DNA of 64,000 bases. Origin: Gammaproteobacteria bacterium (lineage in GTDB: Bacteria > Pseudomonadota > Gammaproteobacteria > Steroidobacterales > Steroidobacteraceae). Below the pieces are notes generated by a model. It worked only from the letters and a program-made list of their open reading frames with translations, ran no database searches and was not told the DNA's origin. The translations under genes and the position numbers were made by a program. The stretch spans positions 1-64,000 of the forward strand of contig JANYLM010000104.1 in NCBI GenBank assembly GCA_025357835.1, read 5' to 3'. Below are positions 44,953 to 55,340 of this stretch, piece after piece (position 1 is the first letter of the stretch; each line of letters opens with the position of its first letter).

Positions 44953-46476
44953 ATGACCGTGATTCGCGAAGCCGACGTGATTGCCAGCGTCGCCGATGCC
45001 TTGCAATACATTTCCTACTATCACACGCCGGATTTCATTCGCGCCATGGGGCGCGCCTACGACATGGAACAAAGCCCGTCCGCCCGCGACGCGATCGCGC
45101 AGATACTCACCAATTCGCGTATGTGCGCCGAAGGCCATCGCCCCATATGCCAGGACACCGGCATCGTGGTGGTGTTCGTGAAAGTGGGCATGGGAGTGCG
45201 CTGGGATGCGACCCTCGATCTCGAGGCCATGATCAACGAGGGCGTGCGGCGGGCCTACCTTAACCCCGAGAACAAGCTGCGCGCCTCCATCGTGTTCGAC
45301 CCAGCGTTCAAGCGTTCCAATACGCGCGATAACACACCGGCGGTGATCCACACCGAATTCGTGCTGGGAGCCGAGGTCGAGATTACCGTTGCCGCGAAGG
45401 GCGGCGGGTCCGAAAACAAATCCCTATTCGCCATGCTGAATCCTTCGGACTCGGTCGCCGACTGGGTGCTGGAGATGGTGCCTGAAATGGGCGCCGGCTG
45501 GTGCCCGCCCGGCATGTTGGGAGTGGGCATCGGCGGCAGCGCCGAGAAAGCCATGCTGTTGGCGAAGAAGTCCCTGATGGAGCCTATCGACATCGGCGAT
45601 TTGATCGCGCGCGGGCCGAAAACCAAATTGGAAGAACTGCGGCTGGAAATATTCCAGCGGGTCAATGCTCTGGGCATCGGTGCGCAAGGCCTGGGCGGGT
45701 TGACCACCGTACTCGACGTGAAGGTACTGGACTACCCGACCCATGCGGCCTGCTTGCCGGTGGCGGTGATTCCCAACTGCGCCGCCACCCGCCATATTCA
45801 TTTCACTCTCGACGGCTCGGGCCCCGCCGTGCTCGAACCGCCGAATCTGGATCTGTGGCCGAAGGTAAAGTGGACCGCCGACGCCAGTGCGCGACGCGTG
45901 TCACTGGATGGCCTGACAAAGGCAGATATTGCAAGCTGGAACCCAGGTGAGCGCTTGCTGCTGTCAGGAAAACTCTTGACCGGCCGCGATGCCGCTCACA
46001 AGCGCATCGGTGCCCTGCTCGATGCCGGCAAGCCCCTGCCCGACGGCCTGGATTTTCACGGCCGCGTGATTTACTACGTCGGACCGGTCGACCCGGTGGG
46101 CGTGGAAGTAGTGGGCCCCGCGGGCCCCACCACCGCCAATCGCATGGATCGGTTTACCGACACCATGCTGGGCACGGGCGGCCTGCTCGCCATGGTCGGG
46201 AAGGCCGAGCGCGGGCCGGACACCGTTGCGTCCATCGCCAAACACCGCTCCGCCTACTTGATCGCGGTGGGCGGCGCCGCCTTCCTGGTCTCGAACGCCA
46301 TTCGCAGCAGCCGTATCGTGGCCTTCCCCGAACTCGGCATGGAGGCGGTGTATGAATTTGAAGTGCGCGATATGCCGGTGACGGTGGCGGTGAGCTGCGA
46401 CGGAGTTTCCGTGCACGAGACCGGGCCCAAGGCCTGGGCAGGCAAATTTGCCGGCATTCCGGTAGCGGTGGAGTAG
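44953..46476 (+). CDS. fumA: Class I fumarate hydratase (4Fe-4S)
   Basis: This oxygen-sensitive iron-sulfur fumarase hydrates fumarate to L-malate in the citric-acid cycle. From the ATG at 44953 it is 507 residues with alpha and beta domains fused, as in FumA/FumB. Likely cluster cysteines lie in GHRPICQDTGIVVVF and VIPNCAATRHIHF. The C-terminal beta domain shows VDPVGVEVVGPAGPTTANRMD and an active-site-like GTGGLLAMVGKAERG. A 15-codon extension upstream is probably untranslated. The symbol could equally be fumB. Confidence 0.93.
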   Translation: MTVIREADVIASVADALQYISYYHTPDFIRAMGRAYDMEQSPSARDAIAQILTNSRMCAEGHRPICQDTGIVVVFVKVGMGVRWDATLDLEAMINEGVRRAYLNPENKLRASIVFDPAFKRSNTRDNTPAVIHTEFVLGAEVEITVAAKGGGSENKSLFAMLNPSDSVADWVLEMVPEMGAGWCPPGMLGVGIGGSAEKAMLLAKKSLMEPIDIGDLIARGPKTKLEELRLEIFQRVNALGIGAQGLGGLTTVLDVKVLDYPTHAACLPVAVIPNCAATRHIHFTLDGSGPAVLEPPNLDLWPKVKWTADASARRVSLDGLTKADIASWNPGERLLLSGKLLTGRDAAHKRIGALLDAGKPLPDGLDFHGRVIYYVGPVDPVGVEVVGPAGPTTANRMDRFTDTMLGTGGLLAMVGKAERGPDTVASIAKHRSAYLIAVGGAAFLVSNAIRSSRIVAFPELGMEAVYEFEVRDMPVTVAVSCDGVSVHETGPKAWAGKFAGIPVAVE

Positions 46477-46609
46477 CTGCGGTGCAGTGGACCCAATGGC
46501 TGGTCAATATTTGACCGAGGCGGATTCGCCGACCGTCGTTGATTCCCTGGCGGTTTTACAGGCTGCCGTTTAGAGTACGCAGCCCAATGAAGAATCCAGT
46601 GGATTCAGC

Positions 46610-48577
46610 ATGATGCGTTTCGGTACGGAATTCGGCGTGATTGTGATCGGCGGTGGCCATGCGGGCACCGAAGCCGCGCTGGCGGCTGCACGCATGGGCC
46701 AGCGCACTTTGCTGCTGACGAATAACATCGAGACGCTGGGGCAGATGAGCTGCAACCCGGCGATCGGCGGCATCGGCAAGGGTCACTTGGTCAAGGAGAT
46801 CGATGCGCTGGGCGGTGCCATGGCGCTCGCCACCGACGAGGCCGGCCTGCAGTTTCGTACTCTGAACGCCAGCAAGGGGCCGGCGGTGCGCGCCACCCGT
46901 GCGCAAGCCGATCGGCAACTTTACAAGCGCGCCATTCGTCGCATGCTCGAGACCCAGCCCAATCTGACGCTCTTCCAGCAAGAAGCGGCCGATCTCAAAG
47001 TTGAAGGTGAGCGCGTGGTGGGTGTTGTCACGCAAAGCGGCATCGAATTTCGCGCGCGCGCCATGGTGCTGACTGTCGGCACATTCTTGGGTGGCAGGAT
47101 TCACGTGGGCTTGGAGAGTCATCCCGGCGGCCGCGCGGGTGATCCGCCGTCGCTGCATCTAGCGGCACGCCTGCGCGAACTGAATTTGCGCGTCGGCCGG
47201 CTGAAGACCGGCACGCCGCCGCGCATCGACGGCCGCAGCATCGATTTCTCTATATTGCGCGAACAGCACAGTGACCAGCCGCGGCCGGTTTTTTCCTACC
47301 TCGGCACACGCGACTTACATCCGCGGCAGCTGCCCTGTCATATCACGGCCACCAACGAGCGTACCCACGACATCATTCGCGGCGCCACCGCGCGCTCGCC
47401 GCTGTTCACCGGTTTGATTGAGGGCGTCGGCCCCCGCTACTGCCCTTCGGTGGAAGACAAGGTAGTGCGATTCGCGGACAAGCATTCGCATCAGATCTTC
47501 GTCGAGCCCGAGGGGCTGGACACTCACGAGATCTACCCCAACGGCATATCCACGAGTCTGCCGTTCGACGTGCAGTACGAATTCGTGCGCACCATTGCGG
47601 GGTTCGAGCGCGCGCACATCACACGCCCGGGCTATGCCATCGAATACGATTTCTTCGACCCGCGCGATCTTAAGTTCAGCTTGGAGAGCAAGCATCTTCG
47701 CGGCCTGTTTTTCGCCGGCCAAATCAACGGCACCACGGGCTATGAAGAGGCGGCGGCCCAAGGTCTGCTCGCCGGCGCCAACGCCGCGCTGCTGGCCGAT
47801 GGACGCGACGCATGGTGGCCGAAACGCAGCGAAGCCTACATCGGAGTGCTGGTGGACGATCTGACTACTCGCGGCGCTCCCGAACCCTACCGAATGTTCA
47901 CCAGCCGTGCCGAGTACCGCCTGAGCTTGCGCGAAGACAATGCGGATCTGCGCCTCACCGAACAGGGCCGCAAGCTTGGGCTGGTCGATGACGCTCGCTG
48001 GGCGTTTTTTCAGCGTAAGCGCACCGCCGTCGCCGACGAAGTATGGCGGCTGGCTGCGGCGGTGGTACACCCCGCCGACGTCGACGCTGATTTGCTCGCC
48101 AAGCTGGGTGCGCCCCTGGCGCGTGAAGCCCATGCTTTGGATTTATTGCGCCGCCCGGAGCTGGCTTACGATGATTTGAACCTCGTTGCGCCTTGGGCTG
48201 GGGCCGCTGCGTGCAGTGCAGCCACCGATGCCGATGGTGGTGTGAGCGCCGGTACCGACGTGTCCATCGAAGGTACCTGGCGCGCTGATGAGCGCTTGGC
48301 CGAGCAAGTGAAGCTTCAAGTCGACGTGCAAGCGAAGTACTCGGGGTATCTCAAGCGTCAGAACGAGGAAATCGAGCGTCAGCAGCGCAACGAGGAATTG
48401 CGCCTGCCGACCAATATCGATTATGGCGATGTGAGCGGATTGTCGAACGAAGCCCGGCAGCGCCTGCGCGACGTGCGCCCCGAAACCCTGGGTCAAGCCG
48501 CGCGGATTCCCGGCCTGACGCCGGCCGCGGTGTCGCTGCTGCTGGTGCATCTCAAGAAGCGCGACCGCGCCGCTTGA
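46610..48577 (+). CDS. mnmG: tRNA uridine-5-carboxymethylaminomethyl modification enzyme MnmG
   Basis: MnmG is the FAD-binding partner of MnmE. The 655-residue product has the dinucleotide motif [19 protein letters not shown] at its N terminus. It also has the family signatures [24 protein letters not shown] and [12 protein letters not shown], and a C-terminal helical domain that interacts with MnmE. The stop overlaps the next gene by four bases. In many relatives rsmG follows directly; here about 6 kb of other genes intervene. Confidence 0.98.
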   Translation: MMRFGTEFGVIVIGGGHAGTEAALAAARMGQRTLLLTNNIETLGQMSCNPAIGGIGKGHLVKEIDALGGAMALATDEAGLQFRTLNASKGPAVRATRAQADRQLYKRAIRRMLETQPNLTLFQQEAADLKVEGERVVGVVTQSGIEFRARAMVLTVGTFLGGRIHVGLESHPGGRAGDPPSLHLAARLRELNLRVGRLKTGTPPRIDGRSIDFSILREQHSDQPRPVFSYLGTRDLHPRQLPCHITATNERTHDIIRGATARSPLFTGLIEGVGPRYCPSVEDKVVRFADKHSHQIFVEPEGLDTHEIYPNGISTSLPFDVQYEFVRTIAGFERAHITRPGYAIEYDFFDPRDLKFSLESKHLRGLFFAGQINGTTGYEEAAAQGLLAGANAALLADGRDAWWPKRSEAYIGVLVDDLTTRGAPEPYRMFTSRAEYRLSLREDNADLRLTEQGRKLGLVDDARWAFFQRKRTAVADEVWRLAAAVVHPADVDADLLAKLGAPLAREAHALDLLRRPELAYDDLNLVAPWAGAAACSAATDADGGVSAGTDVSIEGTWRADERLAEQVKLQVDVQAKYSGYLKRQNEEIERQQRNEELRLPTNIDYGDVSGLSNEARQRLRDVRPETLGQAARIPGLTPAAVSLLLVHLKKRDRAA

Positions 48578-50241
48578 AATCCGGTGCTGGGTTGCGGGTG
48601 CTGCGCGCTCATCCGATAGGGGTACTGCTGGGGGCAGTGTTGCTTGCCGCGGCGATGGCGGCGCTCTGTGCCGCAAGGCTCGCGCGGCACGGCGGCATTG
48701 CATCGCAACCGCAAGCTGTGATCCTGCGCCGCGGCAACGGCCCCGAGCCCGAGAGTCTCGACCCACACGGTGCGCGTTCCGAAGCGGCGCTCACTATATT
48801 GCGCGACGTTTATGAGGGTCTGACGGAAATAGCCCCTGACGGTAGGCCGGTGTTGGCTGCCGCCGATCGCTGCGACATTTCCGCGGATGGGCTCAGCTAT
48901 CGATTCCACTTGCGCGAGCGGGCGCGCTGGTCGAACGGCGACCCCGTGGTCGCCGCAGACTTCGCGGCTGCCTGGCGTCGCCTGGTGGATCCGCACACGG
49001 GCGCGCAGTACGCGCAGCTATTGGCCCCCGTGCAGGGTGCCGAGGCAATAACTTCCGGGTTGGCTGCTGCCTCCACTTTGAGTGTACACGCCGTAGACCC
49101 TGCCACTCTGGAGGTGCAGCTCACACATCCCACTCCCTATTTCCTTGCCCTATTGGCACACCCGGCGACATTCCCGATCAATCGCCAAGTGCTTGAGCAG
49201 CGCCCCAAAGACCTTGCCAAGCCGGGAGTCATGGTATCGAACGGCGCCTTCATATTGACGCGATGGGATTTTGGCTCACACTTGGTGGCAGTACGCAATC
49301 GTCGTTACTGGAACGATGCCGCCACTCATATCGATGGCGTCGAGTACTACTCCATCACCGAACCGGCGACGGAACTGCGCGCCTTCAGGTCCGGCGCCCT
49401 GGACATGACGTCCACTATCCCAGGGGCCCAGTTCGCATGGATCAAGCAGCACCTGGGGCAGGAATTACACATTGCCCCGCAGTTGGGGGTGTACTACCTG
49501 GGCCTGAATCTGCGTCGGGCGCCGTTCGCAAAATCGCCGCAGCTACGCCAGGCCCTGTCGCTGGTGATCGACAGAGATCGTCTGGTGCAGTTGGTGACGG
49601 GTACCGGTGAGTCGGCGGCATACACCTTCGTGCCGATGCAGACCTTCAACTATTCGCCGCCGGTACCGGACTACGCCGGCTGGCCCATGCCGCGGCGGAT
49701 CGCACGCGCGCGCCAATTGTTGGCCGATGCGGGGATGTTGCAATCGCCGCCGTCCCTCGAGCTGCGCTACAACAGCAGTGAACTGCACAGCCGCATTGCG
49801 CTGGCGGTGGCGAGTATGTGGAAGCAGGCCTTAGGGATTGACACGACATTGCACGCCGAAGAATTCAAGGTGCTGCTGCAGGACATCGATCGCGGCGATG
49901 TGGTTCAGGTGTTTCGGGCGAGCTGGCTGGCGGACTACAACGACGCCTACGGCTTCCTGCAAGTGCTGCAAAGCGGCTTCGGCATCAACTTGCCGCGCTA
50001 CTCCAACGCCGCATACGACGATCTCCTGGCGCGTGCGGCAAACGAAGTCGACGTCGGCCGCCGCCGCACTCTGCTGCAGAACGCGGAGCAGCTCATGATC
50101 GCCGACCAACCTGTCATACCGCTCTATTTCTACGTCGCGAAACATCTCGTCAGTGCGCGGCTCAAGGGTTGGCAGGACAACGCGATGAGCGTCGTTTACA
50201 GCAAGCATCTTGCCAAAGAACGTGTTCAAATCGCGCCGTGA
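48574..50241 (+). CDS. Peptide ABC transporter substrate-binding protein (OppA-like)
   Basis: This 555-residue SBP family 5 protein (TTG start) carries an N-terminal hydrophobic export segment (about 10-30) and no clear lipobox. Family features are [26 protein letters not shown], the [22 protein letters not shown] block, [22 protein letters not shown] and the C-terminal [21 protein letters not shown]. It resembles periplasmic OppA/MppA oligopeptide receptors. No permease or ATPase genes are adjacent, so it must use a transporter encoded elsewhere. It is translationally coupled to mnmG. Confidence 0.88.
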   Translation: MKSGAGLRVLRAHPIGVLLGAVLLAAAMAALCAARLARHGGIASQPQAVILRRGNGPEPESLDPHGARSEAALTILRDVYEGLTEIAPDGRPVLAAADRCDISADGLSYRFHLRERARWSNGDPVVAADFAAAWRRLVDPHTGAQYAQLLAPVQGAEAITSGLAAASTLSVHAVDPATLEVQLTHPTPYFLALLAHPATFPINRQVLEQRPKDLAKPGVMVSNGAFILTRWDFGSHLVAVRNRRYWNDAATHIDGVEYYSITEPATELRAFRSGALDMTSTIPGAQFAWIKQHLGQELHIAPQLGVYYLGLNLRRAPFAKSPQLRQALSLVIDRDRLVQLVTGTGESAAYTFVPMQTFNYSPPVPDYAGWPMPRRIARARQLLADAGMLQSPPSLELRYNSSELHSRIALAVASMWKQALGIDTTLHAEEFKVLLQDIDRGDVVQVFRASWLADYNDAYGFLQVLQSGFGINLPRYSNAAYDDLLARAANEVDVGRRRTLLQNAEQLMIADQPVIPLYFYVAKHLVSARLKGWQDNAMSVVYSKHLAKERVQIAP

Positions 50242-50288
50242 CTGGACTGTTGCGCCAACACCCATGACGCCCGATTCCCGAGGTATCT

Positions 50289-50768
50289 ATGGCGAGTTTC
50301 TACGATTTCTCAGTGCAGGGCCTCGATGGCGGCACGAATATTCTCGCGCCGTTGCGGGGCAAAGTGAGCTTGGCGGTGAACGTCGCCAGCAAGTGCGGCT
50401 ACACGCCCCAGTATGCGGGATTGGAAGAACTCTACCAGGAGCTCAAGGAGCAGAATTTCACCGTCGTAGGATTCCCCAGCAATCAATTCGGAGCACAGGA
50501 GCCGGGTAGCGCGGCTGAGATTCAAAGCTTTTGCTCCCTTACTTATGGCGTGACCTTCCCTTTGGCGGCGAAAATCGATGTCAACGGCGCCCATCGGCAT
50601 GCCCTCTATGCCTGGTTGACCGCCAAGGAGAACGGCTTTCCCGGAGACATCGGCTGGAATTTCGAGAAATTCCTGATCGATAGCGACGGGCGGGTCGTAT
50701 GCCGTTATCCTTCGGCAACCAAGCCCACCGACCCCACCTTTTTGCAGGATTTGGCTGACGTGCTGTAG
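50289..50768 (+). CDS. Glutathione peroxidase family protein
   Basis: This 159-residue thiol peroxidase reduces hydroperoxides using thioredoxin or glutathione. The active-site tetrad is visible: peroxidatic cysteine in VASKCGYTPQY, Gln in VGFPSNQFG, and Trp-Asn in GWNFEKFL. A second cysteine at SFCSLTYG is a candidate resolving residue, typical of thioredoxin-dependent members. No signal peptide is present. It lies between the OppA-like and cytochrome c4 genes. Confidence 0.92.
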   Translation: MASFYDFSVQGLDGGTNILAPLRGKVSLAVNVASKCGYTPQYAGLEELYQELKEQNFTVVGFPSNQFGAQEPGSAAEIQSFCSLTYGVTFPLAAKIDVNGAHRHALYAWLTAKENGFPGDIGWNFEKFLIDSDGRVVCRYPSATKPTDPTFLQDLADVL

Positions 50769-50876
50769 AGCACGCGGCACCGAAAACAGCGCTGCCGGCC
50801 ACAAGCTGAGTGGCATTTTGTCCGTCCACTCTTTAACATCAGCGCACTGTTTGAATCCCGCGGCCCGGAGAATTAG

Positions 50877-51509
50877 ATGCTTTCTCGATTGAATGGTCTG
50901 GTATTGCTGGCGAGCACGGCGTTGAGTTTGAGTTGGTCAATTGGCGCGCATGCGGCGGGCAATCCAGCGGACGGCGAGAAGAAGTTTTACACCTGCTACG
51001 GCTGCCATGGCATCGAAAACTATCGCAATGCCTATCCGGACTACAGCGTTCCCAAACTCCGCCACCAGCATGCTGCGTATATTGTCGCGGCGCTGCAAGC
51101 GTACCGCGGCGGCGAACGGCCGCATGCCACCATGCACGCGCAGGCTGCCTCCTTATCCGATCAAGATATAGAAGATATCGCTGCCTATCTGCAGGGTCCC
51201 GAGCCGGTGAAGCCTAGCGCCGCCGTGACCGGCAAGACTCCGAAACAAGTGGCGGCCTGTATTGCATGTCACGGCGAGAATGGACTGGGCGTCGAGGCGC
51301 CGCTGAACCCCAAGCCGCCTGTGCTTGCCGCTCAGCACGTCGATTACCTAGAGCAGGCCCTGGTTGCCTATCGCAATGGCCGCCGCAAGAACGTGGTGAT
51401 GGGCGGCATGGCGCAGATGCTCACCAGCGACGAAGACGTCAAAATCGCCGCCGCGTATTTTGCCGGCCAAGCCTCTCCCCTGGCCACGGCGAAGACCGAC
51501 AGCAAGTAA
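50877..51509 (+). CDS. Dihaem cytochrome c4-type protein
   Basis: This 210-residue periplasmic electron carrier has a signal peptide (LVLLASTALSLSWSIGAHAAG). It has two cytochrome c domains with the haem-binding motifs CYGCHG (about residue 40) and CIACHG (about residue 131). Each is followed downstream by a methionine candidate for axial ligation (MHAQAASLSDQDIEDIAAYL, MAQMLTSDEDVKIAAAYF). Cytochrome c4 usually donates electrons to terminal oxidases. It is convergent with the S9 peptidase gene. Confidence 0.9.
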   Translation: MLSRLNGLVLLASTALSLSWSIGAHAAGNPADGEKKFYTCYGCHGIENYRNAYPDYSVPKLRHQHAAYIVAALQAYRGGERPHATMHAQAASLSDQDIEDIAAYLQGPEPVKPSAAVTGKTPKQVAACIACHGENGLGVEAPLNPKPPVLAAQHVDYLEQALVAYRNGRRKNVVMGGMAQMLTSDEDVKIAAAYFAGQASPLATAKTDSK

Positions 51510-51520
51510 CCGCCGGGGCC

Positions 51521-53464
51521 TTATTTGCGCAAGCTCATCAGGAATTGCGCAAAGGTGCTGAAATAGGCGTCGCGGCTCTGCTTTTTCCTAAAACCGTGGC
51601 CTTCATCGCCGGCTTGTAAATACCAGACGTCGACGCCCTTGTTGCGCAATCGATAGGCCATCTGCTCCGCCTGGCTCAAGGGTACCTGCGGATCGTTCTT
51701 GCCGTGAACTATGAGCAAAGGCCGAGAAATGCGCTCGGCGTTCGTCAACGGAGAAATGCGCCGCAGAAATGCCCGCATGTCGGGATCGCGTTCGTCGCCG
51801 TATTCGGCACGGCACTGGTTCTGACGATAGGGCGTGGTATCGGCCAGATAGCTGGGAAAGTCGACGATGCCGGACAAGTCGACGCCGCCACGCAGACGCT
51901 CGCTGAAATTGACCAGAGTCGCCAGGGTCAAGTAGCCGCCGTAGGAGCCGCCGGATACCACTATGTGCTTAGCGTCGTACGCGCTTTGTAAACTCAGCCA
52001 CACCAGCAGTGCACCCACATCCTTGACCGCGTCCTCGCGCAACATGCCGTTGTCGAGCGCCAAGTAGTTCTTACCGTAGCCGGACGAGCCGCGCACATTG
52101 GGGGCGACCACCGCGAACCCGAGTTCATTGACCACGTACTGCAGCCACGGGTCGAAGCCCGGGCGGAACTGCGCTTCAGGGCCGTCATGCAAGGTGATCA
52201 GCACCGGGTGCGGGCCCGGAGTCGACGGTTCATAGACATACACCGGCACTTGACGCTCGCGTCCATCCGTTCGGTCGAATGTCGGATACTGAGTGAGTCG
52301 CGGTGTCACGAACTTGGCCAGATCGACCGCACCCGCTTCACTGTGCGTCCAAGCCTCGACAGTGTTCTTGGCGATGTCGAGCACATAGGCATCGCGCGGC
52401 CGATTGGGCGCCGCGAAGCCGAAGGCGAGGCGATTGCCCTCGGCGTCGAAGTTCAAGGAATTGATGACGCCGGCCGATGGGAACCGTGGCGGAACCAAGT
52501 CCTGATGGGTGCGTAAATCCAGTACGCTGAGCTTGCCGACTCCGGCCTCATTGCTCACATAGGCCAGGTAATGACCGTCGCGCGATATCGCCATTTCCTC
52601 GATGTCCCAGGAAAGATGGGCGGAGATAGTGCTCTTCTCGCCGGTAAAGAGATTGACGTAGCGCAGCTGCGCAAACTCGCCGTCGCGGTCCGAAATCAAG
52701 TACACGCCCTGACCGTCGCGGGAAAATTTCGCGCCGGCAATCCCAAACTTTCCCGGCGCCGGTTCCACCTCGCGCTTCTGTCCCGAGCTCAAATCCACCA
52801 CATAGAGATAGGCTTCGGAGACCGAGAGGTACTTCAATACCAGTAGTTTGCGGTCATCCGGCGACCAATCGAGCGGATACCAGGCCGCACCGTCGCCGGT
52901 GACGGCGAGCCGTGGCAGCGAGCCAGTTTCAGGCTCGACGATGTCGATGTCATAGCTCACCCCGTCTCGAGCGGTGCTGAAGAACGCGACTTCGCGCCCG
53001 GCGTTCGACCACACGGGCCCGCCGTTCACGGCCTTGCCGTCGGTCAGCAGCTTCGATGCGGGCTCGCCCAGGCGCTGATAATAGAGTTGGGTCTTCTCAT
53101 TGCCGCCCTCGTCCCTGAGATACACATAGGCGTTGCGACCGGGGTCGGGCGAAAATGCGGCGTGAGTGATGGGTTCTCGCAAAAAGGTGATCTGGCGACG
53201 CTCGCCCCCCGGCCGTTCCACGAGGTGCAGCTGATCGATATCGCCGAAACGGGTGCTGATCAGTAACTGACCCTTGGGCGAGAAGCCGAGCGGAGTTGCC
53301 TGGCGCGCATTCAGATAGGCCTCCAGATTCTCGCTAAAGCCCGCTGCGGATTCGGGGACATTGTCGAAGATTAGATTGCCTCGCTCCACCCGCGGCAGCG
53401 CCGCGGCCGCGGTGTCGAACAGGAACGGCGCCGCCAACAGCAGCAGTAAATAAATTCGAGGCAT
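51521..53464 (-). CDS. S9 family prolyl oligopeptidase-like serine peptidase
   Basis: This 647-residue exported protein has a signal peptide (YLLLLLAAPFLFDTAAAALP). A beta-propeller of TolB/WD40-like repeats (about 45-390) precedes the C-terminal alpha/beta hydrolase. The catalytic triad is visible as Ser in GGSYGGYLTL, Asp in HGKNDPQVP and His in GDEGHGFRKKQ. Such enzymes cleave short peptides after proline or related residues. Its role here is not clear from context. It is divergent from a small unknown gene. Confidence 0.92.
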   Translation of the reverse strand: MPRIYLLLLLAAPFLFDTAAAALPRVERGNLIFDNVPESAAGFSENLEAYLNARQATPLGFSPKGQLLISTRFGDIDQLHLVERPGGERRQITFLREPITHAAFSPDPGRNAYVYLRDEGGNEKTQLYYQRLGEPASKLLTDGKAVNGGPVWSNAGREVAFFSTARDGVSYDIDIVEPETGSLPRLAVTGDGAAWYPLDWSPDDRKLLVLKYLSVSEAYLYVVDLSSGQKREVEPAPGKFGIAGAKFSRDGQGVYLISDRDGEFAQLRYVNLFTGEKSTISAHLSWDIEEMAISRDGHYLAYVSNEAGVGKLSVLDLRTHQDLVPPRFPSAGVINSLNFDAEGNRLAFGFAAPNRPRDAYVLDIAKNTVEAWTHSEAGAVDLAKFVTPRLTQYPTFDRTDGRERQVPVYVYEPSTPGPHPVLITLHDGPEAQFRPGFDPWLQYVVNELGFAVVAPNVRGSSGYGKNYLALDNGMLREDAVKDVGALLVWLSLQSAYDAKHIVVSGGSYGGYLTLATLVNFSERLRGGVDLSGIVDFPSYLADTTPYRQNQCRAEYGDERDPDMRAFLRRISPLTNAERISRPLLIVHGKNDPQVPLSQAEQMAYRLRNKGVDVWYLQAGDEGHGFRKKQSRDAYFSTFAQFLMSLRK

Positions 53465-53493
53465 ATTTCCTAGTTTCTCACACGACGAGGATA

Positions 53494-53874
53494 ATGGGAG
53501 GGATGGCAGCCTATGAACATCTGGTGAAATCCTACAACGTCAGCGACCAACTAGACGACATCGCGAGCGCGGATCCGCCGGCTTATCTGCGCCGCTGCTT
53601 CGCCGAAGCCTACGCCGCCTCCTCGATGTCGTGGCGTCGAGTGCAGCAACTCGCCGTCTGCGGCATGGTCCTCGATGGCATCGTCAACGGCCGCGCGTAC
53701 GAGTTCTTCGAGCATGAGCTGATCGCCGACTGGCGGATTCACTATGCCGGAAGTTGTGCCAAATTGAAGGACATTGCAGTGCAGGCACTGCGCCGCGTTC
53801 TCGAGCGTGATAAGCCGCAAGACCCGGATGCCGGCACGGAGCTCGAACAGCTTGCGAGTAGCTTGAGCGCTTGA
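53494..53874 (+). CDS. Small unknown protein, predicted cytoplasmic
   Basis: The 126-residue product is mostly helical by composition, has no signal or membrane segment and contains conserved-looking motifs DPPAYLRRCFAEAYAA and VNGRAYEFFEHELIADWRIHYA. I do not recognise the family. The stop abuts the start of the next gene (TGAATG), so the two are co-translated. The pair precedes rsmG in the same direction. Confidence 0.55.
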   Translation: MGGMAAYEHLVKSYNVSDQLDDIASADPPAYLRRCFAEAYAASSMSWRRVQQLAVCGMVLDGIVNGRAYEFFEHELIADWRIHYAGSCAKLKDIAVQALRRVLERDKPQDPDAGTELEQLASSLSA

Positions 53875-54675
53875 ATGAGTGATTTGCGCCAATGTCAACC
53901 GCCACTAGGGTCCGCGCGCGCCGCGCGCCCGCGCGCCCGCCGGACAGCCTTCTCTGCGGCGCTGCTCGTGGTATTGGCCGGCTGCCACACTCCCCTAGTC
54001 CGGGTAACACCGCTCGGTCCCGCGCCGCCGCCGCCGGATACGCAGGGGCTGGACGATGGCCTTTACGATTGGCACGGGCTAGTCATTGCGCCGTTCGGCA
54101 GCGGGCTCAAGGATGTTCACCTAACGCTTCACGAAGTGCTGCTGTTTCAGGACGATTCACATCGCGGCGCCGCGGCAGATGATGCGGAATGCTATTCCGC
54201 CGATGCACCCGCGCCGCGTTTGCTCGGGCGCACGCCGGACGAGCATCTGCTGTGCTTCAAGCAAGATCATTTGTCGCGCATCCAAGCTAGCGTGCGCCTA
54301 TCGACCGATGCAGTGTCCGAAGTATTCGCCACAGCGTGCGCCGCCTGGTTGAAGCATGCAGCGCGGGCAACAACGCTCGCCGCGGCATCGAATACCGCAG
54401 CGCCGAGTGCAGCACAGTCCAGCGTTGCAACACCGAGCGCTGACACGCCGGGCGCCAAAAACCAGAGTGGCGTGGGGCCCGGCACCGGCACATCGGGCGC
54501 AGACGCTCAGAGCGCTGACACCTGCAAGGGCCAAGACGGTGCGATCCGGTTCAGTGGTCGCCTTGGCGAGGAACCCGGCCGGGTGGAAACGCCCCAGGCG
54601 CAACCTCCGCAAACCGAAACGCCGCAACCTGGAACAGTTTTGTCGATTACCCTCGACAGCGTTGCCACTCCTTGA
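53875..54675 (+). CDS. Unknown lipoprotein with low-complexity tail
   Basis: The 266-residue product has a basic N terminus and a lipobox LAGC (about residue 37), so lipid anchoring is predicted. A folded-looking part follows (TQGLDDGLYDWHGLVIAPFGSGLKDVHLTLHEVLLFQ to about residue 155). The tail is an Ala/Thr/Pro/Gln-rich disordered stretch (about 160-255), with short imperfect repeats such as TPSADTPGA and PQTETPQ. No family is recognised. It starts directly after the preceding stop, and its stop overlaps rsmG by four bases. Confidence 0.6.
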   Translation: MSDLRQCQPPLGSARAARPRARRTAFSAALLVVLAGCHTPLVRVTPLGPAPPPPDTQGLDDGLYDWHGLVIAPFGSGLKDVHLTLHEVLLFQDDSHRGAAADDAECYSADAPAPRLLGRTPDEHLLCFKQDHLSRIQASVRLSTDAVSEVFATACAAWLKHAARATTLAAASNTAAPSAAQSSVATPSADTPGAKNQSGVGPGTGTSGADAQSADTCKGQDGAIRFSGRLGEEPGRVETPQAQPPQTETPQPGTVLSITLDSVATP

Positions 54676-55340
54676 GTAACCCGCCCGTGACCCGAGAGGC
54701 CGATTACGAACTACTCGTCGCTGGTGCGCGCGACCTCGCGATTACCTTGGATGCGCATGCCGCGGAGGCGTTGCTGCGGCTCGTGGACGAACTCGAGCTC
54801 GGTAATGCCCAATTCAATCTGACGGCCATCCGCGACCGCCCGGGGATGCTGCGCAAGCATGTCCTCGACAGCCTGAGTTTGCAGCCCTACTTGCACGGCA
54901 TCCGCGTCGCCGACATCGGCACCGGCGCGGGTTATCCGGGCCTGCCGCTGGCGATCGTCAACCCGCAGCGTCGATTCACCTTGGTCGAAGCCACCGGCAA
55001 GAAGGCGCGATTCGTCGAACAAACGGTACTTAGCTTAGGGCTCGGCAATGTTCAAGTCGAGCACGCCCGCGCCGAAAACTATAGGCCGTTCGAGCTTTTC
55101 GATACAGTGGTGGCGCGGGCTCTGTCGTCGCTGGCGGATTTTGCGGCGTATGCCGGGCATTTATGTGCCCCGGACGGGCGGCTGCTCGCCATGAAGGGAA
55201 AGCGGCCGGACCAGGAAATCGCCGGCCTGCCCAAGTCGTTTCGGGTACGGGCGGTGCATCGGCTCAAGGTGCCGGGACTGGACGACGAGCGGCATCTTGT
55301 GGAACTCTCACCGGCCAGGCCCAAATCGAGTAAGCAATGA
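54672..55340 (+). CDS. rsmG: 16S rRNA (guanine-527-N7)-methyltransferase RsmG
   Basis: RsmG methylates G527 of 16S rRNA using SAM. The 222-residue product has NLTAIRDRPGMLRKHVLDSL and the SAM-binding loop VADIGTGAGYPGLPLAIV. KKARFVEQTV and VARALSSLADFA follow, all typical of the family. It starts at TTG overlapping the preceding stop (a GTG follows five codons later), and its stop overlaps parA by four bases. rsmG-parA-parB-atp is a conserved order. Confidence 0.96.
   Translation: MSNPPVTREADYELLVAGARDLAITLDAHAAEALLRLVDELELGNAQFNLTAIRDRPGMLRKHVLDSLSLQPYLHGIRVADIGTGAGYPGLPLAIVNPQRRFTLVEATGKKARFVEQTVLSLGLGNVQVEHARAENYRPFELFDTVVARALSSLADFAAYAGHLCAPDGRLLAMKGKRPDQEIAGLPKSFRVRAVHRLKVPGLDDERHLVELSPARPKSSKQ

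Noticed and set aside
46502..46516. GGTCAA-TAT-TTGACC palindrome between fumarase and mnmG
   Set aside because: Only six base pairs, with no second copy or known matching regulator; likely chance.
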